A stretch of 64,000 bases of DNA from Bradyrhizobium sp. Ash2021 (GTDB lineage Bacteria > Pseudomonadota > Alphaproteobacteria > Rhizobiales > Xanthobacteraceae). The notes under the pieces are model-generated. The model made no database searches. It had not been told where the DNA came from and was given only the letters and a program-made list of their open reading frames with translations. How positions within the stretch are numbered: position 1 is the first letter of the stretch; the number at the start of each line of letters is the position of its first letter. The translations under genes were made by a program, and so were the position numbers. Positions 59,215-64,000 of this stretch are shown here, piece by piece. The stretch covers positions 8,910,501-8,974,500 of the forward strand of contig NZ_CP100604.1 in assembly GCF_031202265.1 (NCBI RefSeq), given 5' to 3'.

Positions 59215-60147
59215 CTAGTTGTTGCTCGACCCTTGCGTATCGTCGAGCACCTTGAAAGCCTCTTCGAGCTGCGGCGAGATCGCGACGTTGAGCCGTTCCC
59301 CGGTCGGCAGGCGCGAGACGAACCATTTGTTGTAGAGCGGGATCAGGTCGCGGTTCGAGCCGAGCTTGCGGAAGGTCCGCTCGACCACAGCGGTCAGTTG
59401 CGGCTCACCCTTGCGGAACATGATGCCATAGGGATCGTAGGACAGATATTCGCCTGTGACCTTGAACTTGTCCTGGCTCTTGTGCCGCGCAATCAGGCCG
59501 TAGAGCAGGATGTCGTCGGTTGCAAACGCATCGGCCTTGCCCTCCACCAGCATCTGATAGGATTGCTCGTGGTCGCCGGCGGTGACGATGTTCAGCCCCA
59601 GCGAGAATTTCTTGTCGACGTTGTGCATCGCCTGCTCGTTGGTGGTGCCTTTCGTCACCACCACGGTCTTGCCCTTGAGATCCGCGGGCGCCGCGATGCC
59701 CGAGGCCTTCGGCACCATCAGCTTGGTGCCGGCCACGAACATCAAAGGCGAGAACGCCACCAGCTTGGCGCGCTCGGCGTTGGCCGTGGTCGATCCGCAT
59801 TCGAGATCAATCTTGTTCTGCGTCACCGCCGGAATACGGTCGTCCGACGTGACCTTGACGTATTCGATCTTGAGATTGGAGTCGTCGACCTCAACGCCGA
59901 TCTCGTCGACGATAGCCTCGCACAATTCGAGGCTGTAGCCGATCGGCCGGTTGGAGTGATCGAGGAACGAGAACGGCGGCGAGCTCTCGCGATAGCCGAG
60001 CCGCACGGTATGGGTGTTCTTGATATTGGCAAGCGTGGGGCTAAGCCCCTCGCTTCCGGCTGTCTGCGCGGAAGCGGCCGTTACCAGCAGACATGCTGCC
60101 AGCAACAAGCCGCCCGCCAATATCGGCCTCCCCGGAGATCGATGCAT
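59215..60147 (-). CDS. amino-acid ABC transporter periplasmic binding protein
   Basis: 310 residues with a signal peptide ending near ASAQT. SBP family 3 fold with TVRLGYRESSPPFSFLDHSNRPIGYSLELCEAIVDEI, KIDLECGSTTANAER and DLKGKTVVVTKGTTNEQAM, the glutamate/aspartate-type (GltI) signatures. It should deliver an acidic or polar amino acid to an inner-membrane permease, which is not in the window. The neighbouring DctA-type symporter, 12 bases upstream on the same strand, transports related substrates; the two may be co-transcribed. Confidence 0.88.
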   Translation of the reverse strand: MHRSPGRPILAGGLLLAACLLVTAASAQTAGSEGLSPTLANIKNTHTVRLGYRESSPPFSFLDHSNRPIGYSLELCEAIVDEIGVEVDDSNLKIEYVKVTSDDRIPAVTQNKIDLECGSTTANAERAKLVAFSPLMFVAGTKLMVPKASGIAAPADLKGKTVVVTKGTTNEQAMHNVDKKFSLGLNIVTAGDHEQSYQMLVEGKADAFATDDILLYGLIARHKSQDKFKVTGEYLSYDPYGIMFRKGEPQLTAVVERTFRKLGSNRDLIPLYNKWFVSRLPTGERLNVAISPQLEEAFKVLDDTQGSSNN

Positions 60148-60158
60148 GCATCTCTCCC

Positions 60159-61451
60159 TCAGTGGCCGGCCAATACGGCGTCACCCGGAACAGTATCGGA
60201 GGGAACGACGTCGTCGGGTCCGAGCTCATGCTCGGCCTTCAGCTCGCCCTCCCACTTCGCCACCACGGACGTGGCCAGCGAGTTGCCGATCACGTTGGTG
60301 GCGCTGCGTCCCATGTCGAGGAAGGTATCGATGCCCATGATCATCAACAGCCCGGCCTCGGGGATGCCGAATTGGCTGAGCGTCGAGGCGATCACGACCA
60401 GCGAGGCGCGGGGTACGCCGGCGACGCCCTTCGAGGTGATCATCAACGTCGCGAGCATCGCAAGCTGCGTCGCGAGCGGCATCTCGATGTGGTAGGTCTG
60501 CGCGATGAAGATGCTCGCGAAAGTGCAATACATCATGGTGCCGTCGAGGTTGAACGAGTAACCCAGCGGCAGCACGAAGGCCGAGATCCGCGACGACGCG
60601 CCGAATTTGTTGAGGCCCTCGAGCGTCTTCGGATAGGCGGCTTCCGACGACGCGGTCGAGAACGCGATCATCAGCGGCTCGCGGATCAGCCGCAGCAAAT
60701 GGCTGTATCTCGGCCCGATGACGACGAAGCCGACGATGACCAGGATCGCCCACAGGATCAGCAGCGAGAGATAGAAGCCGCCCATGAACACGATCAGCTT
60801 CCACAGCACCAGCAGGCCATTCTTGGCCACGGTCGCCGTGATCGCCGCCCATACCGCGATCGGCGCGAACAGCATAACGTAACCGGTGACCTTGAGCATG
60901 ATGTGCGCGAGGTCGTCGATCAGCGACATGATCGGCTTCGACCGCTCCGGCATGGCGCCCAGCGCGACCGCGAAGAACACCGCGAACACCACGATCTGCA
61001 GGATTTCATTCTGCGCCATCGCGTCCGCGATCGAGGTCGGGATCAAATGGGTCAGGAATTTCTCGATCGAGAACGCCGATACCGGCAGGCCGGTCGACTG
61101 CGCCTTGTCGGGCAACGTGCCCGGGAAGTTGGCGCCGGGCTGCAGCAGATTGACCATCAGGAGGCCGAGCAGCAGCGAGACGAAGGAGGCGCTGACGAAC
61201 CAGCCCATGGTCTTGGCGAAAATGCGCCCGAGCTTGGCGCCGGAGCCCATATGAGCGATGCCGCCGACCAGCGTGGCAAATACCAGCGGCGCGATGATCA
61301 TCTTGATCAGGCGCAGGAACAGCATCGCGATCAGGTTTACGTCGGCTGCGATCTCCACCCGGCTGTCGGGCAGATAATTGAAAACCAGTGTCCCCATCAC
61401 GATGCCGAGCCCCATCGCGATCAAAATGAATTGCGTGAACCTGCTGGACAT
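60159..61451 (-). CDS. dicarboxylate/amino-acid:cation symporter (DAACS/DctA family)
   Basis: 430 residues, eight helices plus two re-entrant loops. STASSEAAYPKT is the serine-rich first hairpin loop, LPLGYSFNLDGTMMYCTFASIFIAQ the substrate-binding helix (NxDGTxxY) and SKGVAGVPRASLVVIASTL the second hairpin. It imports C4-dicarboxylates or glutamate/aspartate with Na+ or H+. The ATG at 61451 has a G-rich stretch upstream. Symbol left open because dctA and gltP members cannot be separated by eye. Confidence 0.9.
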   Translation of the reverse strand: MSSRFTQFILIAMGLGIVMGTLVFNYLPDSRVEIAADVNLIAMLFLRLIKMIIAPLVFATLVGGIAHMGSGAKLGRIFAKTMGWFVSASFVSLLLGLLMVNLLQPGANFPGTLPDKAQSTGLPVSAFSIEKFLTHLIPTSIADAMAQNEILQIVVFAVFFAVALGAMPERSKPIMSLIDDLAHIMLKVTGYVMLFAPIAVWAAITATVAKNGLLVLWKLIVFMGGFYLSLLILWAILVIVGFVVIGPRYSHLLRLIREPLMIAFSTASSEAAYPKTLEGLNKFGASSRISAFVLPLGYSFNLDGTMMYCTFASIFIAQTYHIEMPLATQLAMLATLMITSKGVAGVPRASLVVIASTLSQFGIPEAGLLMIMGIDTFLDMGRSATNVIGNSLATSVVAKWEGELKAEHELGPDDVVPSDTVPGDAVLAGH

Positions 61452-61674
61452 TTTTACCCCCGTAAGTTCCGGCAGCCCAGAGTTTGGCAGATTTGGAGGG
61501 CGACGCAACAAGCTTGCGGCAATTTACACGCCTGCCGCAATGTTCCCGTTGTGGAATGCGCGCGCGCCGACTAGCGTTCAATGCAGCGCACAATGTGTGC
61601 AATTGAGCGCCTCATGCGCGGTCAATTGCATCAAGAATTGCCAAAAGAACCGCTAGTCGAGGGGAGACAACGCC

Positions 61675-62676
61675 ATGAACGACACCGTCAATCGCCAGAT
61701 CCTGCTGGTGGAAAAGCCGACCGGGAAACTCGGACCCGAGCATTTCAGGATGTCCAAGGGGGCCGTCCCCGAGCCGAAGGACGGCGAGGCCCTGGTGCGG
61801 ACGCGCTATATCTCGCTGGATGCCGCCAACCGGGCCTGGATGCACGGCGCCACCTATCGCGCGGCGGTCGAGGCCAACACCGTGATGGCCGGCGGCGGCA
61901 TTGCCGAAGTGGTGTCCTCGAAAGCGCCTGGCCTTAAGGCGGGCGACATCGTGTTCGGCGATACCGGCTGGCAGGATTACGCCGCCGTGCCCGCAAAACA
62001 CCTGAACAAGATGCCGAAGCTGGAGCCGATGACGCATCTGCTCTCAGTCTACGGTATCGCCGGCCTCACCGCCTATTTCGGCCTGCTCCAAGTCGGCAAG
62101 CCAAAGGAAGGTGAAACCGTCGTGGTCTCGGCGGCGGCCGGCTCGGTCGGGTCGATCGTCGGCCAGATCGCCAAGATCAAGGGGTGCCATGTCGTCGGCA
62201 TCGCCGGCGGCAAGGACAAGTGCCATTGGCTCACCAGCGAACTCGGCTTCGACGCCGCGGTCGATTACAAGGACGGCGCGACCTACAAGGCGCTGCGGGC
62301 GGCGGCGCCGAAGGGCATCGATGTCTATTTCGACAATGTCGGCGGCGACATTCTGGAAGCCTGCCTGTCGCTGATGAACAATCGCGGCCGCATCGCCTGC
62401 TGCGGTGCGATCTCGCAATATGACGGCGTGCCGTCGGCGCATGGCCCGCGCGGCGTGCCGGGCCTGATCGTGGTGAAGCGGCTCATCATGCAGGGCTTCA
62501 TCGTGATGGACTATATGGACCAGCGCGATTCCGCCCTGAAGGACCTGCAGTCCTGGGTCGCCTCCGGCAAACTGAAGGTACAGGAGGACGTGATCGACGG
62601 CCTGGAGAATACGCCAAAGGCGCTGATCGGGCTGCTCGCCGGCGAAAACCGCGGCAAGCGGATGGTGAAGGTGTGA
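61675..62676 (+). CDS. NADPH-dependent MDR oxidoreductase (enone/curcumin reductase-like)
   Basis: 333 residues, zinc-independent MDR fold. VVSAAAGSVGSIVGQIAKIKGCHVVGIAGGKDK is the NADPH-binding Rossmann region, and DVYFDNVGGDILEACLSLMNNRGRIACCGAISQYD is characteristic of the leukotriene-B4-12-hydroxydehydrogenase/CurA group, which reduces carbon-carbon double bonds next to carbonyls. AGGGGAG precedes the ATG. It stands alone; a palindromic repeat follows. Confidence 0.88.
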   Translation: MNDTVNRQILLVEKPTGKLGPEHFRMSKGAVPEPKDGEALVRTRYISLDAANRAWMHGATYRAAVEANTVMAGGGIAEVVSSKAPGLKAGDIVFGDTGWQDYAAVPAKHLNKMPKLEPMTHLLSVYGIAGLTAYFGLLQVGKPKEGETVVVSAAAGSVGSIVGQIAKIKGCHVVGIAGGKDKCHWLTSELGFDAAVDYKDGATYKALRAAAPKGIDVYFDNVGGDILEACLSLMNNRGRIACCGAISQYDGVPSAHGPRGVPGLIVVKRLIMQGFIVMDYMDQRDSALKDLQSWVASGKLKVQEDVIDGLENTPKALIGLLAGENRGKRMVKV

Positions 62677-62707
62677 GGGCCTTTTAAAGCGAAGATACTT
62701 CACTTTC

Positions 62708-62774
62708 CGTCATGGCCGGGCACAGCCGTCCGAAGGACGGCGTCGCTTCCGCTCGCCTACGCCCGGCCATGACG
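62708..62774. repeat. palindromic repeat after the MDR gene
   Basis: Arms CGTCATGGCCGGGC (62708) and GCCCGGCCATGACG (to 62774) pair perfectly over 14 bp, with a second small hairpin (CCGTCCGAAGGACGG) inside. It separates two convergent genes. This sequence type is dispersed in Bradyrhizobium-like genomes. Confidence 0.75.
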
Positions 62775-62780
62775 AGTTTG

Positions 62781-64000
62781 TTAATGCGCCTGCGGAATCT
62801 CTTGCGCGCCGGCCTTCCCTGCCTTTCTCCCTGCCAGCCAGTTCTCGAACCGCTGCACCACGACGAAGAACGTCGGCACGAACAGCACGGCCAGACAGGT
62901 CGAGGCCAGCATGCCTGAGAACACGGTGATGCCGATCGACTTGCGGGCGTTGGCGCCGGCGCCGGTGGCGAGCACCAGCGGCACCACGCCGAGGATGAAG
63001 GCAAACGACGTCATCAGGATCGGCCGGAACCGCGCGCGCGCCGCCTCCACCGCGGATTCCAGCAGCGGCTTGCGGTCGCGCACATGAAGCTCGAGCGCGA
63101 CCTCGACGATCAGGATGGCGTTCTTGGCCGACAACGCGATCAGCAGGATGATGCCGATCTGTGTGTAGAGGTTGTTCTCGATCCGCAACGCCGTGAGCAC
63201 CGACATCGGGCCCAGCAAGGAAAGCGGCACGGCCAGGATCACGGAGATCGGCGCGTACCAGCTCTCATATTGTCCGGCCAGCACGAGGTACACGAGCAGC
63301 AGGGCAAGCCCGAACGCCCAGTAGATCTGGCCGCCGACGACCTTCTCCTGGTACGACATCGCCGTCCATTCATAGCCCGCTCCCGGCGGCAAGGTTTTGG
63401 CCGCAATCTCCTCCATCAGCGTCATCGACTGGCCGGAACTGTAGCCCGTGGCGGGCAGGCCGATGATGGTCGCGGACGGATAGAGATTGTACAGGCTGAT
63501 CAGCGAAGGGCCGACCGACGGCGTGATCTTCGCCACCGTGCCGAGCGGAACCATGTCGCCCTGGCTGTTGCGCACATACAGTCTTTCAATGTCCCGCGGC
63601 GTCAGGCGAAATTGCGCATCCGCCTGGGCGTAGACCTGGAACGTGCGGCCGAACTTGTTGAACTGGTTGATGTAGGAAGACCCCAGATAGGAAGACAAAG
63701 TCGAGAAGATCTGGTCGGTGGTGACATGCAGGGTTTCCGTCTTGATCCGGTCCACATCGACGTCGAACTGCGGCACCATCGAGCGGAACGGCGAACTGAC
63801 GCGCTGCAGCGCGCTTTGCGTCTGCGCGTTGGCCACGATGGCGCCGGTGATGGCCTGCAACTTGCCGAAATCGGAATTGCCGTCGCGGAGCTGGACCTGC
63901 ATGGCAAAGCCCGCAGCGTTGCCGATGCCCTGGATCGGCGGCGGCGGAACCACCAGGATCCGCGCCTCCGGAATCACCGACAGTTTCTCGTTCAGTCCGA
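62781..64000 (-). CDS. RND multidrug efflux pump permease (HAE1/AcrB type), C-terminal part
   Basis: The frame continues through the window edge. About 406 of roughly 1050 residues are visible. They cover the end of the porter domain (DFGKLQAITGAIVANAQTQSALQRVSSPFRSMVPQFDVDVDR) and the C-terminal transmembrane half (YESWYAPISVILAVPLSLLG; ALSAKNAILIVEVALE; ARARFRPILMTSFAFILGVVPLVLATGAG, the A-R-x-R-F/L-R-P-I-L-M-T motif; SIGITVFSGMLASTCLAVLFVPTFF). It exports hydrophobic drugs with a membrane-fusion protein and an outer-membrane channel that must lie outside the window. Confidence 0.92.
   Translation of the reverse strand, partial: GLNEKLSVIPEARILVVPPPPIQGIGNAAGFAMQVQLRDGNSDFGKLQAITGAIVANAQTQSALQRVSSPFRSMVPQFDVDVDRIKTETLHVTTDQIFSTLSSYLGSSYINQFNKFGRTFQVYAQADAQFRLTPRDIERLYVRNSQGDMVPLGTVAKITPSVGPSLISLYNLYPSATIIGLPATGYSSGQSMTLMEEIAAKTLPPGAGYEWTAMSYQEKVVGGQIYWAFGLALLLVYLVLAGQYESWYAPISVILAVPLSLLGPMSVLTALRIENNLYTQIGIILLIALSAKNAILIVEVALELHVRDRKPLLESAVEAARARFRPILMTSFAFILGVVPLVLATGAGANARKSIGITVFSGMLASTCLAVLFVPTFFVVVQRFENWLAGRKAGKAGAQEIPQAH

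Noticed and set aside
60093..61574. 493-codon plus-strand frame antisense to the DctA-type gene
   Set aside because: His/Arg/Asp-rich mirror of a membrane protein gene in high-GC DNA; no domain or start signal. The same applies to long antisense frames over mdcA, the fpr gene, the patatin and the glutamate-synthase-like gene.

Overview
The window looks like chromosome of a Bradyrhizobium-type alphaproteobacterium (Hyphomicrobiales, Nitrobacteraceae). The evidence is the high GC content, the protein families present (DUF6894, Omp25-like/OprB porin fusion, DmeR-DmeF, short twin chromate transporters), and dispersed palindromic and pseudo-coding repeats of the kind common in that group. This assignment is inference from sequence character; no rRNA or tRNA gene is visible.

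Layout. 1-15 kb is a loose, partly decayed accessory zone: a truncated hydrolase/cyclase, a secreted lipase, a rhodanese, clusters of very small proteins, long stretches without genes, an SDR, a MmgE/PrpD relic, a histidine-less kinase fragment and a 954-residue wHTH-ATPase regulator flanked by an inverted duplication. 15-25 kb holds a Tat-exported hydrolase, an Ohr peroxidase and a malonate decarboxylase operon (mdcA-C-D-E-G-B-F-H). Just upstream of mdcA sit a catalase-like peroxidase and a cytochrome b561, and upstream of those an orphan mdcA 5-prime end. 25.2-27 kb is a scar: an insertion sequence with a frameshifted transposase and fragments of two unrelated genes. 27-34 kb carries a sulfur/hydrolase operon (MBL-fold hydrolase, second rhodanese, esterase) opposite a HxlR-type regulator, then AraC/SDR and LysR/cupin regulator-target pairs.

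34.8-39.3 kb is the most notable part: a complete bufferin-type copper-binding RiPP locus. It has a four-cysteine DUF2282 precursor, a DUF692 MNIO maturase, its partner protein and a DoxX membrane protein, followed by a NrsF anti-sigma factor and, converging on it, a SigF-type ECF sigma factor. A shared GTAAC(C/T)-N16-CGGA element precedes both the precursor and nrsF, which fits one ECF regulon.

39.5-44.4 kb has a LysR regulator, a peroxiredoxin, a type II NADH dehydrogenase and a 2-kb tandem array whose first unit contains the end of the dehydrogenase gene. 44.4-48.7 kb is a small mobile region: a HUH-endonuclease-like protein, a degraded split chromate transporter, small secreted and cytosolic proteins and a tyrosine integrase. 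49-54 kb is a metal-efflux locus (dmeR-dmeF, then two outer-membrane proteins) with an apparently leaderless promoter. 54-64 kb is ordinary chromosome: an FMN glutamate-synthase-like protein, a patatin, ferredoxin-NADP reductase, an ATP-grasp protein, an amino-acid-binding protein, a DctA-type symporter, an MDR oxidoreductase and the C-terminal part of an RND efflux pump, separated by palindromic repeats.
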